From Thalassovita aquimarina (GTDB lineage Bacteria > Pseudomonadota > Alphaproteobacteria > Rhodobacterales > Rhodobacteraceae), in contig NZ_JADMKU010000002.1 in assembly GCF_018219815.1 (NCBI RefSeq), positions 248,001 through 312,000 of the forward strand: 64,000 bases of DNA. The letters are read 5' to 3'. A program made the position numbers and the translations under genes. Every line of letters begins with the position of its first letter. Position 1 is the stretch's first letter. Below the pieces are notes generated by a model that was not told where the DNA came from, did not search any database, and saw only the letters and a program-made list of their open reading frames with translations. This document shows positions 23,862-33,476 of the stretch, piece by piece.

Positions 23862-26174
23862 ATGTCGACGACCGCAAATCATAAAAATGTCACTGGGCAT
23901 GGTGACACAATCGACACCTTCATTTGGAAAACCCTTTCGAATGAAAGTTCCGAAACCCGACTCGAAGAGTCCGATAATTCAAGTGGTGAAAGCCAGGGAT
24001 TTCTCTGTTTTCCGAACATTTTCTGGGACGACCAAATTCTTCCCGATCCGGCGAACAATTCAGTGACATCGTCCTCCTCGCTAACCGACGAAACCCGCGG
24101 TTCGGCCGGGCTCCACGGCTTGATCGATGGCCGCACGGGCCAGTCGATCCGGTCATTGGCGCCATCCGGCGATGACACTCAAGATGACGGCCAATCGGAC
24201 ACGGGCTGGGTCTACCCCACATCGGTCGTGCGGGCCAACACCCTCTTCACCGAAGGATCGGGATTTGTTGATGTGAAGCGGGACCTGCAATCCTGGCAGG
24301 ACTTTGGCTGGCTGCACAGCGGCAACGGCGGCGACATCTGGAATTTCCAGGCATCAAGAAGCGCCGACGATTCAAACCTTTCGGTGCTAGACGGCGGTTC
24401 GCTCTCCACCGCGCTGTCGTCCACCTTTCTCGCCGCGGCGGCGTCGGAAATAACCATCTCCTTCCAGCAGAATGTCGGGGGCTATGTCGGGACGATCGAC
24501 ACCTTCCTGCGCGAAAGCCGCCCCGGCAACAGCTATGACACCAAGCCCTATATCGACGTCGATGGCGCGGACAAGAGGGGGGGCGAGATTCAGGGACTGC
24601 TGCAATTCTCGGATATCTTCGGCGATGGGCCGGGGCAGATTCCGCTTGGCGCGACCATAACCTCGGCGACGCTGTCGTTGACGGTATCCAACGGGACGCG
24701 GAACCCGGTATCGTTCTACATGATGGCTGACGACTGGACGATCCGCCAGGACCTGAGCTGGAACGGCTTCACCGACGGCATTCAGACGGATGGCATCGAA
24801 GCCTACACAACGCCCGATGTCGTCCTCAGCCGCATCAGCAAGGGGACCGAAATCATCGATGTGACCAACAGCCTGCAGTCCTGGTCAGACCAGACCGCGC
24901 TGAACCGCGGCTGGCTGTTGAGCGATGCCGGCGACAATGGTTTCCGGTTCCAGTCATCCGAAAGCAGCGGAGCCCCGATCCTGTCGGTCACCTACACGAT
25001 TCCGACCGATCCGGTGCCGGGCATGACGGTCACCCAAAGCGATGGATCGACGGTCGTCACCGAAGGCGGTGCCGGTGACGGCATTTCCATCGTGCTGGAT
25101 TACGCGCCGACCTCCGACGTGACGATCACCATAACCACGACGGGTCTGGACGACATCAATTACGCGCCCCAGCAGCTGACCTTCACGGCCGCGAACTGGC
25201 AGACGGCGCAGACCGTCACGCTCAGCGCGATCGACGACGCGCTGACCGAGGGCACCGAGAGCTTTTCACTGTCTCTGACGGCGACAAGCCTCGATACGGC
25301 TTATGACGGCATGCATACGAATGTCGGCGTCTCGGTCATCGACAACGACGCCACGCAGCTGCCGCTTTCCCCCGCGGTCATCGCGATCCATGACACGACA
25401 CAGTACTCGGCGGGCGATCCGTCGGGCTATGGTTCGGGCGATCCATCCGGGATTGCATACGTGCCCGAACTCGACCTGCTGTTCATCGCGGATTCCGAAC
25501 ATAACGAAAGCCCGTATTACAGCCCCGTGAACCTTTTCGCGACACGGCTCGACGGGACATTCGTCGCGTCCTTCTCGCTGCAAAGCTACAGCGACGAACC
25601 GACGGGCGTCGCCTACAACCCGTTCAACGGCCTTCTCTATATCAGCGACGACGACGCCAGGCGGATTTTCATCACCGACCCGAACGACCCGACAACGCTG
25701 ATCGGATCGATCGATGTCGGTGCGCTCGGGATCAGGGACGCCGAAGATCCGGTCATCGATCCGGTGACCGGGCATATATATCTGCTCAACGGGTCAAGCC
25801 GGCAGCTGGTCGAACTGTCCGAAACCGGCGATCTGATCGAAACGATCACCCTGCCCGATGCAATCAGCGATGCGGAGGGGCTGGCTTACGATGCCGCGCA
25901 CGACGTCTTCTACGTCGCGAGCGGTTCGACACGCGGCACCATCTTCGAAATCGACCGCGACGGCAACATCCTCGACCAGACCGACCTGCTGAACGACTAC
26001 AGAAGCCCGATCACCGGCGGCAAACCGAAGCTGAAGGGGCTCGAAATCGCGCCCAGCAGCGATCCGGATGACGGCGACAAGATGTCTCTCTACGCCGTTG
26101 ATTATGGCCACGACCAAGTGCCGGACGGGCGCTTGTTCGAAATCGACCTCCACCACGATTGGCTCATTGCATGA
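23862..26174 (+). CDS. Large secreted-type protein with DNRLRE-like, Calx-beta and propeller domains
   Basis: A 770-residue protein. Residues 12-190 and 203-388 are two related DNRLRE-type (CBM96-like) domains: both have TIDTF, a GE.QG.L.F..IF segment, a DV...LQSW segment and a final FQ.S......LSV strand. The first copy is degenerate and serine/asparagine-rich. A Calx-beta/cadherin-like domain follows (about 395-500; TEGTESFSLSLTATS), then an SdiA-regulated/NHL-like propeller (about 510-768; SGIAYVPELDLLFIADS, TGVAYNPFNGLLYISDDD). No Sec signal peptide is visible, so it may use a type I system or be surface-bound by another route. Placed in the operon, it may bind or trim the polysaccharide. 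Confidence 0.8.
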   Translation: MSTTANHKNVTGHGDTIDTFIWKTLSNESSETRLEESDNSSGESQGFLCFPNIFWDDQILPDPANNSVTSSSSLTDETRGSAGLHGLIDGRTGQSIRSLAPSGDDTQDDGQSDTGWVYPTSVVRANTLFTEGSGFVDVKRDLQSWQDFGWLHSGNGGDIWNFQASRSADDSNLSVLDGGSLSTALSSTFLAAAASEITISFQQNVGGYVGTIDTFLRESRPGNSYDTKPYIDVDGADKRGGEIQGLLQFSDIFGDGPGQIPLGATITSATLSLTVSNGTRNPVSFYMMADDWTIRQDLSWNGFTDGIQTDGIEAYTTPDVVLSRISKGTEIIDVTNSLQSWSDQTALNRGWLLSDAGDNGFRFQSSESSGAPILSVTYTIPTDPVPGMTVTQSDGSTVVTEGGAGDGISIVLDYAPTSDVTITITTTGLDDINYAPQQLTFTAANWQTAQTVTLSAIDDALTEGTESFSLSLTATSLDTAYDGMHTNVGVSVIDNDATQLPLSPAVIAIHDTTQYSAGDPSGYGSGDPSGIAYVPELDLLFIADSEHNESPYYSPVNLFATRLDGTFVASFSLQSYSDEPTGVAYNPFNGLLYISDDDARRIFITDPNDPTTLIGSIDVGALGIRDAEDPVIDPVTGHIYLLNGSSRQLVELSETGDLIETITLPDAISDAEGLAYDAAHDVFYVASGSTRGTIFEIDRDGNILDQTDLLNDYRSPITGGKPKLKGLEIAPSSDPDDGDKMSLYAVDYGHDQVPDGRLFEIDLHHDWLIA

Positions 26175-26234
26175 TTGACGGAGGGGCGACCGAAATCGGG
26201 ACGCATATCCCTCGTCGTGTCGGAGACTGACGCG

Positions 26235-27755
26235 ATGGCGGGCGGGCGCAAACTCACGGAAACGACGATCGCCGGTATTGGCTGGACCTCGATGGCGGTA
26301 GGGGCGCGGGCCCTGCTGCAAATGATCGCGATCATATTTCTGGCGCGCCTGCTGTCGCCGGAACAGTTCGGATTATATGCGGCCGCAATGGTCGTCGGCA
26401 GTTTCTGCGCGATCTTCTCCGAACTCGGCGTCAGTCCTGCAATCGTTCAGCGCCCGGCGCTTGAACCGCGCCATATCCGGACGGGTTTCACCCTGTCGGT
26501 GGCGGTGGGCCTTTTCGTGGGGCTGATCGCATTCTTGCTGGCCGATACGATCGCCGGTTTCTTTCAGATGCCGGCACTTGCGGGCGTGGTCCGGGTCATG
26601 GCCATCGGGTTCCCGCTGCGCGGCATCGCGACGGTGGCGGAGGCTCTTGCCCTGCGCGATTTCCGCTTCCGCTGGCTTGCGCTGGTCGAGGCGGGCGCCT
26701 TCGGGATCGGCTTCATCGTGGTGGCGCCAGTGCTCAGCCTGCTGGACTTCGGGGTGCATGCGCTGGTCGGGGCCTACCTGACGCAAAACGCCGTCCGAAC
26801 GGTGGTTCTGCTTGCCTGCCAGCCGCATGAAAAGCGGCCGATGCTCGAACGCCGGGCGATCGGCGAACTTATCTATTTCGGCACCGGTTTTACCATCGCG
26901 AAGTTCTGCAACTACTTCGCGACCCAGGCCGACAACCTGGTCGTCGGGCGCTGGCTCGGGCCGGCGGCGCTCGGCCTCTACGGTCACGCCTACCACCTGA
27001 TGGCCGCCCCGGCGATCCTTGTGGGTCAGGCGCTCGACCGGGTGATGTTCCCGACCATGGCCAGCGTCCAGCACCAGCGCGAACGCCTTGCGCGCGCCTA
27101 TCGTAGCGGCGTCTATGTCTGCGCCACGGTGATGTTCCCCACGGGGGTCGTCGTCGCCATCCTGGCCCCCGAAATCGTGCTCATCCTGCTGGGGCCGGCC
27201 TGGATCGGCGCAGCGGTGCCACTGCGGTTGCTCGCCCTCGGCATGCTGTTCCGCACCAGTTCCAAGATCAGCGATTCAATCGTCCGCGCCACCGGCGCGG
27301 TCTATGCCCGCGCCTGGCGTCAGGGCCTGTTCGCCGTGGCCGTCCTGCTGGGCGCCCTGATCGGACAAAACTGGGGCCTGATCGGTGTGGCGACCGGCGT
27401 CTTCTGCGCGCTCGCGTTCAATTTTCTGATGATGGCGCATCTCAGCCTGCGGCTGACCTCCATGAGCTGGCGCACCTTCGGGCAGGCCCATTTGCCCGGG
27501 CTGCTGTTCGCGGCGATCCTGGGCGGCGGCAGCCTTGTCGCGGCGACGGGACTGCGCGATGCTGGCGCGGCAACCGGCGCGGTCGTGGCCGGGACGGTCC
27601 TGCTTGCCGCGCTGCTGGTGCCGCTTCTCGTCTGGACCCGGCCCCGGTTCTTCCTCGGGCCCGACCGGGTCCAGCTTCTGCGCGCGCTCGCCAATGTCGG
27701 ACCCATGCGGATGCGGCGCGGCGTTGCGCTTCTTCAAAGGCGGATTTCGGGATGA
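26235..27755 (+). CDS. Wzx-type polysaccharide flippase
   Basis: A 506-residue inner-membrane protein with about 12-14 hydrophobic segments. It resembles the MOP/PST flippases of the WzxC/ExoT type: FLARLLSPEQFGLYAAAMV and VGRWLGPAALGLYGHAYHL are characteristic. It would turn the lipid-linked repeat unit to the periplasmic side. The start at 26235 follows GGAG nine bases upstream; a TTG at 26175 is an alternative. Its end overlaps the next gene by four bases. Confidence 0.9.
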   Translation: MAGGRKLTETTIAGIGWTSMAVGARALLQMIAIIFLARLLSPEQFGLYAAAMVVGSFCAIFSELGVSPAIVQRPALEPRHIRTGFTLSVAVGLFVGLIAFLLADTIAGFFQMPALAGVVRVMAIGFPLRGIATVAEALALRDFRFRWLALVEAGAFGIGFIVVAPVLSLLDFGVHALVGAYLTQNAVRTVVLLACQPHEKRPMLERRAIGELIYFGTGFTIAKFCNYFATQADNLVVGRWLGPAALGLYGHAYHLMAAPAILVGQALDRVMFPTMASVQHQRERLARAYRSGVYVCATVMFPTGVVVAILAPEIVLILLGPAWIGAAVPLRLLALGMLFRTSSKISDSIVRATGAVYARAWRQGLFAVAVLLGALIGQNWGLIGVATGVFCALAFNFLMMAHLSLRLTSMSWRTFGQAHLPGLLFAAILGGGSLVAATGLRDAGAATGAVVAGTVLLAALLVPLLVWTRPRFFLGPDRVQLLRALANVGPMRMRRGVALLQRRISG

Positions 27756-29293
27756 AGAGTGAAAGACAACACCTGCTGGGCGCCCCGGCAAGCGAAATCC
27801 CATCGGCACCGGATCCCGGCCTTGCCGTGGTGCAGCAGCTGTTCGGCCGCCTGCATGCTGCGGACCTGCGCTACTGCCACTGGAAAAGTAACGAACATCT
27901 CGACGCCGCGGTCCACGGTCAGACCGACCTCGACGTACTGGTCGAACAGCGGCGCGGCGACGACCTGCAGCGCATCCTTGCCGAAAGCGGCTTTCGCCGT
28001 TTCCAGGCCACCGCGCTCACCGCCTACCCGGCGGTCGAGGATTACCTCGGCCTTGACGAAGCGACGGGAACGCTCGTTCACCTTCATCTGCATCATCGCC
28101 TGACGCTCGGTCAAAAGCACCTCAAGGGCTACCGGTTGCCATGGGAAGCCCAAGCGCTCGCCACCCGCAGGCTCGACCCGGATCACGGCGTCTATGCCAC
28201 TGCGCCCGAAATGGAACTCGTGCTGCTGCTGGTGCGCGACGCTCTCAAGCGCCGGCTGAGAACGCGCGTCGCGGCGGTGCTGCGGCCAGAGGCGGGGAAC
28301 GGCGATTTCGCACGCGAATTCGACTGGCTGGTCGAACGGACCGAGGCGGACGCGGTTGTCTCTCTTGCCATTGAGTTGATCGGGCCGGCCGTGGAAGAAC
28401 CGCTGCGCCGCATCCTCGCAGGCGGGGCCCGGCACCCCGACCGGGCGGCATTCGCGGCGGCGGTGCGCTCCGCGCTCCGCCCGCACCGAACCTTTGGCGC
28501 CGTTTCGGCAGCACTGCGCATGAAGGTAAGGGAAGGTTACTGGATTCTCGGCGGGTTGAGCCGCCGATGGTTCCACTGGGCGATCCCGTTGCGCCGCACG
28601 TCGCCGCGGGGCGGTGTCGTCATCGCTTTTCTTGGTTCCGACGGGTCGGGCAAGTCGACGTTGCGTGAAGATACCGTTTCGTGGCTTGGACAGAAACTCG
28701 ACGTGGTCCCGATCTATTTCGGCAGCGGTGACGGTCCCGGTTCGCTGCTGCGGCTGCCCCTGCAGATCGCCCGCCGGCTTGTCGACAAGCGCGCCCCGAG
28801 CGGCACCCCGAGCCAGCGACGCAAGGGCTGGCGCGGCCGGCTGCGGGCCATCGCGCTGATTCCGTGGGCGCTCAGCCTCGGCCTCGAGAAGCGGGCGAAG
28901 CACCGGCGGATGATTCGTGCCCGCAATCGTGGTATGGTGGTTGTCTGCGACCGCTATCCGCAGGACCAGTTCCAGGGCTTCAACGATGGTTGCCTGCTCG
29001 GTGGTCTTGCCGCATCGCCCTCGCGCCTTGTCCGGGCGCTGGCGAAGTGGGAGGCCCGCATTTATGCCGATGCCCGTCGCTCTCCGCCGGACGTGGTGAT
29101 CAAGCTCATCGCCTCGCCGGAAGTGGCGTTGTCCCGCCGCCCCGAGATGAGCGACGAGGAGATCAAGAGCCGGATCGCCGCAGTCCGCGCGCTTCGTTTT
29201 ATCGACGGAACGCTCGTGTTCGAAATCGATGCCGACCAACCGCTCGAGGAGGTCGTGCAATCCGTCCGCCGTCTGATCTGGAAGGTTCTGTAA
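27752..29293 (+). CDS. Two-domain protein: nucleotidyltransferase-like N-terminus, thymidylate-kinase-like C-terminus
   Basis: A 513-residue protein. The first ~190 residues contain YCHWKSNEHL and TDLDVLV followed by VHLHLHHRL, resembling the nucleotidyltransferase-like fold found in polysaccharide loci. From about residue 285 a P-loop kinase domain follows, with FLGSDGSGKSTLRE (Walker A), VVCDRYPQDQF (a DRY-type segment as in thymidylate kinases) and the lid SRRPEMSDEEI. The substrate is unknown; phosphorylation of a sugar or glycan is plausible from context only. It overlaps the flippase by four bases and the Wza-like gene by one base. Confidence 0.78.
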   Translation: MKSERQHLLGAPASEIPSAPDPGLAVVQQLFGRLHAADLRYCHWKSNEHLDAAVHGQTDLDVLVEQRRGDDLQRILAESGFRRFQATALTAYPAVEDYLGLDEATGTLVHLHLHHRLTLGQKHLKGYRLPWEAQALATRRLDPDHGVYATAPEMELVLLLVRDALKRRLRTRVAAVLRPEAGNGDFAREFDWLVERTEADAVVSLAIELIGPAVEEPLRRILAGGARHPDRAAFAAAVRSALRPHRTFGAVSAALRMKVREGYWILGGLSRRWFHWAIPLRRTSPRGGVVIAFLGSDGSGKSTLREDTVSWLGQKLDVVPIYFGSGDGPGSLLRLPLQIARRLVDKRAPSGTPSQRRKGWRGRLRAIALIPWALSLGLEKRAKHRRMIRARNRGMVVVCDRYPQDQFQGFNDGCLLGGLAASPSRLVRALAKWEARIYADARRSPPDVVIKLIASPEVALSRRPEMSDEEIKSRIAAVRALRFIDGTLVFEIDADQPLEEVVQSVRRLIWKVL

Positions 29294-30573
29294 TGATGAC
29301 CACGCCGATCCGTTCCGCCACCACATGGCGCCTGCCGAAGCCCGGCAACCCCATTGCGGCCTTGCGCCTTCTCCTGGTCGCGCTGCTGACGCTTCTGGCG
29401 GCACCGGTCATGGCCGGTGCCGAAGAATACCGGCTGGCGCCGGGCGACGTGCTGCATGTGCTGGTCGTCGGGGCCCCTGACCTCAGCATCGACGTGCCGA
29501 TCGAAATGAACGGTGCGGCATGGTTTCCGCTGGTGGGCGCGATCGAGGCCAACGGCAAGACGCTTGACGAGGTCCGCCGCGAAACCGCCGAAGCCTATGC
29601 CGCGATGAGCCTGTCACGCCGGGTCGCGCCCGGTGGCGGGCTGCCCCAAGTCATCGAAACGAACCAGGTACTTGTCACCGTGGTCGCCTACCGGCCGATC
29701 TATGTCTCCGGCGACGCCGTCGGCGTGCGTGAGATTCCGTTCCGGAGCGGCATGACCCTGCATCACGTGACGGCGCTGACAAGCGGCGGACCGCCGCGCG
29801 ACACCCAACGCCCGGCCTCCAGCGACGAAATCGCGGCCGCCGCCACCGCGCTTGCCAACGAATACGCAAGGATCTGGCGCCTGAAATCCTTTCTGGGAAC
29901 CGACACGCCCAAGGATTACGAACGCATCTTCGTTGCCCATGTTCCGGCGATCGACAGCATCGTCAGTGTCGAACGGTCGATCCTTACCGAAACCCGCGCC
30001 GCGATCCGGACACAGAAGCTGCAGCTGCGCGACGAAATCGCACGCGTGCGCAAACGCATCGCCGTTCTGAGCCAGCAGAAGCAGAACGAGGACGACGGCC
30101 TCGCCATCGACGAAAAGTACCTCGAAGATGTCCGGGCCCTGCACGAAAAGGGGCTCGCTGCGCTGTCGCGGGTCGCCGAAGTGCGCCGCGCCGCGCTGGT
30201 CACCGCCAGCCGGGCGCTTCAGATCGACGTCGCATTGGAAGATGCCCGGGCCGAGGCCGCGAAGCTCGCTGCCGAACTCAGCGCCGTCGACAGCGATGCG
30301 CGCATCAGCGCCTGGAAGGATCTCGGCGAAGCCGTGGCCCGCGCCCAGCAACGGCAGGCCAGCCTCGCGGCGCTGTCGGCGAGTGCCGGGGAAACCCTGC
30401 GGCAGCTTTATGGGATCAAGCCGACGGCCAAGGTAACCCGCGACGGCGTCACGCTTGGCCCGGCCGAAACGACACCATCGCTCGCCCTGATGCCGGGCGA
30501 CATCGTCGAGTTCCACCTGCTGCCCCCGGGCATGGCCGTGACGTCCGAAGAACAGAGGGCCGAAACGCAATGA
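29293..30573 (+). CDS. Polysaccharide biosynthesis/export protein (Wza/ExoF-like)
   Basis: A 426-residue exported protein. After a basic N-terminus there is a signal-type hydrophobic segment (LLLVALLTLLAAPVMA) and then YRLAPGDVLHVLVVGAPDLS, the start of a poly-export domain with PLVGAIEANG. A second segment near residues 130-170 (VAYRPIYVSGDAVGVREIPF) resembles an SLBB domain. The centre (about 200-340) is a long helical coiled coil, as in ExoF. The upstream stop and this ATG overlap by one base; no lipoprotein cysteine is seen at the cleavage site, again like ExoF. Confidence 0.88.
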   Translation: MMTTPIRSATTWRLPKPGNPIAALRLLLVALLTLLAAPVMAGAEEYRLAPGDVLHVLVVGAPDLSIDVPIEMNGAAWFPLVGAIEANGKTLDEVRRETAEAYAAMSLSRRVAPGGGLPQVIETNQVLVTVVAYRPIYVSGDAVGVREIPFRSGMTLHHVTALTSGGPPRDTQRPASSDEIAAAATALANEYARIWRLKSFLGTDTPKDYERIFVAHVPAIDSIVSVERSILTETRAAIRTQKLQLRDEIARVRKRIAVLSQQKQNEDDGLAIDEKYLEDVRALHEKGLAALSRVAEVRRAALVTASRALQIDVALEDARAEAAKLAAELSAVDSDARISAWKDLGEAVARAQQRQASLAALSASAGETLRQLYGIKPTAKVTRDGVTLGPAETTPSLALMPGDIVEFHLLPPGMAVTSEEQRAETQ

Positions 30574-32081
30574 AAGATTCCGATCAATCCGACGATCCGT
30601 TCGACGCCTTCTGGCAATACGAGAACCCGACGGTCGAATCCTTTCTCGGGGTGGCGAAAACGGTGCGCGGGCGCAGGATTGGCGAAACAGGAGGCGGTGT
30701 AATGATGGACGGCTTCGAAAATTCCGACGATCCGCTCACGGTCGACTGGCGGGAAAATCCGCCGAGCGTCGCGTCCTTCCTCGGGGCCGTCCGGCGGCAG
30801 GCGAAGACGGTGCTGCTCTGCGGTGCCGCCAGCCTGCTTCTGGCGATGGCGATCATCGTCTTTTCGACGCCGATGTATACGGCGCGTGTTTCGCTTTATC
30901 TCGAATCCGCCGCCGGCAACGATCTGCGCTCCGAACTGGGGACGGCGATCGATCTCGACACCAATGCGGAACTGATCCGTTCAGACACGACCACCGCCGC
31001 CGTGATCCGCCAGCTTGACCTTGACACGCAGCCGGAATTCGCGCCGCAGCCCAGCACCCTCGGGCGCTTGGTTGCCACGCTCAGGCAATGGACGGGTCGC
31101 GCCGCGCCGGACAGCGAACCGTCCGATACGATGCCGGTGGTGATCGGCAAGGTCAGGAAAGGTTTGAACGTCGCCCGCAAGGGCAATACGCGGCTCATCG
31201 AACTGCGCTTCACCTCGACCTCGCCGACGCTTTCGGCCGACATCGCCAATGCCTTCGCGCGCACTCATCTGGCTGAAGCCGCGGATCGGGATGCGACCGT
31301 AACGGCGCAACGGATCGCCCAGCTGGAAATCCTTTCCGAACGGGCGCGCGAGAAGGCGGCCGACGCCGACACGCATGTCCGTTCCCTGCTGCGCGGAACC
31401 GACAGGGTCGCCGCTGACCCGCAACAGGTCCAACAACGAAGTTTCGCGCTGCGCCAGCAGCTCTCGGCGCTCGAGGCCAAGGCCGCGGCCCTGACGGCCA
31501 AGCTGTCACGGATCGCGCAGTACGAACAGACCGGCGATACATCGGCCATCACCATCGACACCCCGGCCAGCCGGCGGTTGCTGACCGAACTCGCCCAAGC
31601 AAAGGATCGGCTTGCCAAGGTCCGGCAGGGCTCGGACGCCTCGCCGCAATCCGTGGCAGCCATCACCGGCAGCATCGCAACCCTCGAGGCCAGCCTCAGG
31701 CAGGAAGTGCGCCTTGCCGCCAGCGCGATCGAGGTGGAGCTCGAAACCACCCGGGCCGAGCGGCAAAGCGTCAGTTCCGAGATCGGCCGCCTGAACGATT
31801 ACGTCGCGAGCGATACCTGGGCGACGCTGCAGGCAGCGCGGCGCGACAAGATATTCTACGACGGCGCCTATCACGAATACCTGAGCCAGCTCGAACAGGC
31901 CCAGCTCGCGCCGCAGAACCATTCCGGCCTGCGCATCGTCGCTGACGCCGTCCCCCCCACCCTGCCCAGTTCACCGAACAAGATGGTGGTGCTGGCGATC
32001 TCTCTGACGCTGGGCATCTTCCTGGGGATTGGTCTTGCCGGATTGATCGAATGGAAACGCAATGAGCGTTCGCGGGCCTGA
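30570..32081 (+). CDS. Polysaccharide co-polymerase (Wzz/ExoP-like, no kinase domain)
   Basis: A 503-residue chain-length regulator: N-terminal membrane helix (AKTVLLCGAASLLLAMAIIVF), periplasmic region with long coiled coil (about 255-445), and a second helix (KMVVLAISLTLGIFLGIGLAG) followed by a short cytosolic end, with no BY-kinase domain. The first 45 residues duplicate the next ones: SDDPFDAFWQYENP..ESFLG against SDDPLTVDWRENPPSVASFLG. An ATG at 30702 has an ideal AGGAGG seven bases upstream, so the functional start may be there (459 residues); the annotated ATG overlaps the previous stop by four bases. Confidence 0.88.
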   Translation: MKDSDQSDDPFDAFWQYENPTVESFLGVAKTVRGRRIGETGGGVMMDGFENSDDPLTVDWRENPPSVASFLGAVRRQAKTVLLCGAASLLLAMAIIVFSTPMYTARVSLYLESAAGNDLRSELGTAIDLDTNAELIRSDTTTAAVIRQLDLDTQPEFAPQPSTLGRLVATLRQWTGRAAPDSEPSDTMPVVIGKVRKGLNVARKGNTRLIELRFTSTSPTLSADIANAFARTHLAEAADRDATVTAQRIAQLEILSERAREKAADADTHVRSLLRGTDRVAADPQQVQQRSFALRQQLSALEAKAAALTAKLSRIAQYEQTGDTSAITIDTPASRRLLTELAQAKDRLAKVRQGSDASPQSVAAITGSIATLEASLRQEVRLAASAIEVELETTRAERQSVSSEIGRLNDYVASDTWATLQAARRDKIFYDGAYHEYLSQLEQAQLAPQNHSGLRIVADAVPPTLPSSPNKMVVLAISLTLGIFLGIGLAGLIEWKRNERSRA

Positions 32082-33459
32082 ATGGCCGCCGCCGGGCGGC
32101 GCGGGCTTCTTTCCGGGCGGCGCGATGTCCGCGCCCGCCCCGGCCACGGGGTCCCTGCCGGTCTATTTCGCCACGCTCTACCTTGCGCTGCTTGCCGTCC
32201 CGGCTCTCATCGACCTGCCGGGCGGCGCGCCGCTGGCCCTCGTGGTGATGCTGGTCGGGTTGCCGATCTGGTACGAAGCGGCACGGGCCCGGCGCACGCC
32301 GTTCGACGCGGCTGCCAACCGCGCCATCACGGTCGTGCTTGCCTGCGCCGGATTTCTCATCGTCTGGTCGCTGCTGTCGACCTTTGGCGCCGCCCAGCCG
32401 CTGCGGGCGAGCCGTTATCTTTCCACGCTGGCCTCCGGCTTCGCGATCTACCTGCTTGTCCGCGGCACGGTCACGCGGCAGCGGGTGGCGCGCTACGTTG
32501 ACATCGTCGCTGGCACGTTGGCCCTGACCGCCATAGTGAGCCTGCTCGCCTACGATATCGCGCCGTTGCACCAGATCGTTTTCAAGGGGACCGACCGCGC
32601 CGCCGGCCTGTTCAAGAACCCCAATCAGTTCGGGATGGCGATTTCGACCTCGATCCCCGCCGCCATGGCGCTGCTTTTATCCGGGCGTCGGCGGCGCCTG
32701 TTCCGGCTGCTCTGCCTGTTCCTGATGCTCCTCGGCCTGGTGGCCTCCGGGTCCAAGACCAACCTGCTGCTCGCCTGGGGGGCGATCAACGCGATGCTGC
32801 TGGGCTATGCCGTCATCGCCCATTCCGGCGTGAAACGGATCGGCATGATGACGCTGTACCTGGCCTGCAGCGCAGCGCTTACCGGGCTTGGCGTCCTGGC
32901 GCTCAACTTCCTCAACCCGCGCGCATTGGGGCTTCTGACCCAGTTTTTCAACAGCCAGCAGGAACTGGATTCGCTGACGACCCGGGGATTTTTGTGGTCC
33001 TACAGCATCGACCAGTTTCTCGCCGATCCGTTCCTGGGTCAGGGGGCGAGCCAACGCATCGACATTTTCTACCGCGAAGCCGACGTTTCCCACAGCCACA
33101 ACGTGCTGCTGGACTACATGCGCACGCTCGGAGCGCCGGGACTGCTGCCCGTTACGGTGATGATCGGCACGGTGGTGCTCCTGTGCCTGTGGTCGATGGC
33201 CGGGTCGCTGCGCCGGACGGGCGCGGCGCCCTCTGCCCGCCTGATCTGCTTCGGCCTGTCGCTCAGCCCGCTGATCTATGTCGCGGCGAACATGTCTAGT
33301 GATTCCTTCGGGCCGTCGACAAGCCCGTATTTCTGGCTGTTCGCATATCTCTCTTTCGCCGCGCGCCGCCTTTTATCTTCGCCCAATGCCGGCAAGCGTC
33401 TCATGCCGTACCGACACCATGCGGACCGCAGGCGGTCACAGCCATCCGAAGGCCCCTGA
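32062..33459 (+). CDS. O-antigen ligase/polymerase-like membrane protein (Wzy-type)
   Basis: A 465-residue inner-membrane protein with about 11 helices. The large periplasmic loop region contains the pattern DPFLGQGASQRIDIFYREADVSHSHN; SHNVLL with a preceding histidine-serine is typical of the Wzy_C/WaaL domain. It would polymerise or ligate the flipped repeats. It overlaps the co-polymerase by 20 bases; an internal ATG at 32125 (MSAPAP) is an alternative start that removes the overlap. Last gene of the operon; a flavoprotein converges on it 17 bases later. Confidence 0.85.
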   Translation: MSVRGPEWPPPGGAGFFPGGAMSAPAPATGSLPVYFATLYLALLAVPALIDLPGGAPLALVVMLVGLPIWYEAARARRTPFDAAANRAITVVLACAGFLIVWSLLSTFGAAQPLRASRYLSTLASGFAIYLLVRGTVTRQRVARYVDIVAGTLALTAIVSLLAYDIAPLHQIVFKGTDRAAGLFKNPNQFGMAISTSIPAAMALLLSGRRRRLFRLLCLFLMLLGLVASGSKTNLLLAWGAINAMLLGYAVIAHSGVKRIGMMTLYLACSAALTGLGVLALNFLNPRALGLLTQFFNSQQELDSLTTRGFLWSYSIDQFLADPFLGQGASQRIDIFYREADVSHSHNVLLDYMRTLGAPGLLPVTVMIGTVVLLCLWSMAGSLRRTGAAPSARLICFGLSLSPLIYVAANMSSDSFGPSTSPYFWLFAYLSFAARRLLSSPNAGKRLMPYRHHADRRRSQPSEGP

Positions 33460-33476
33460 GCCCCCTTGCCTGGCGA

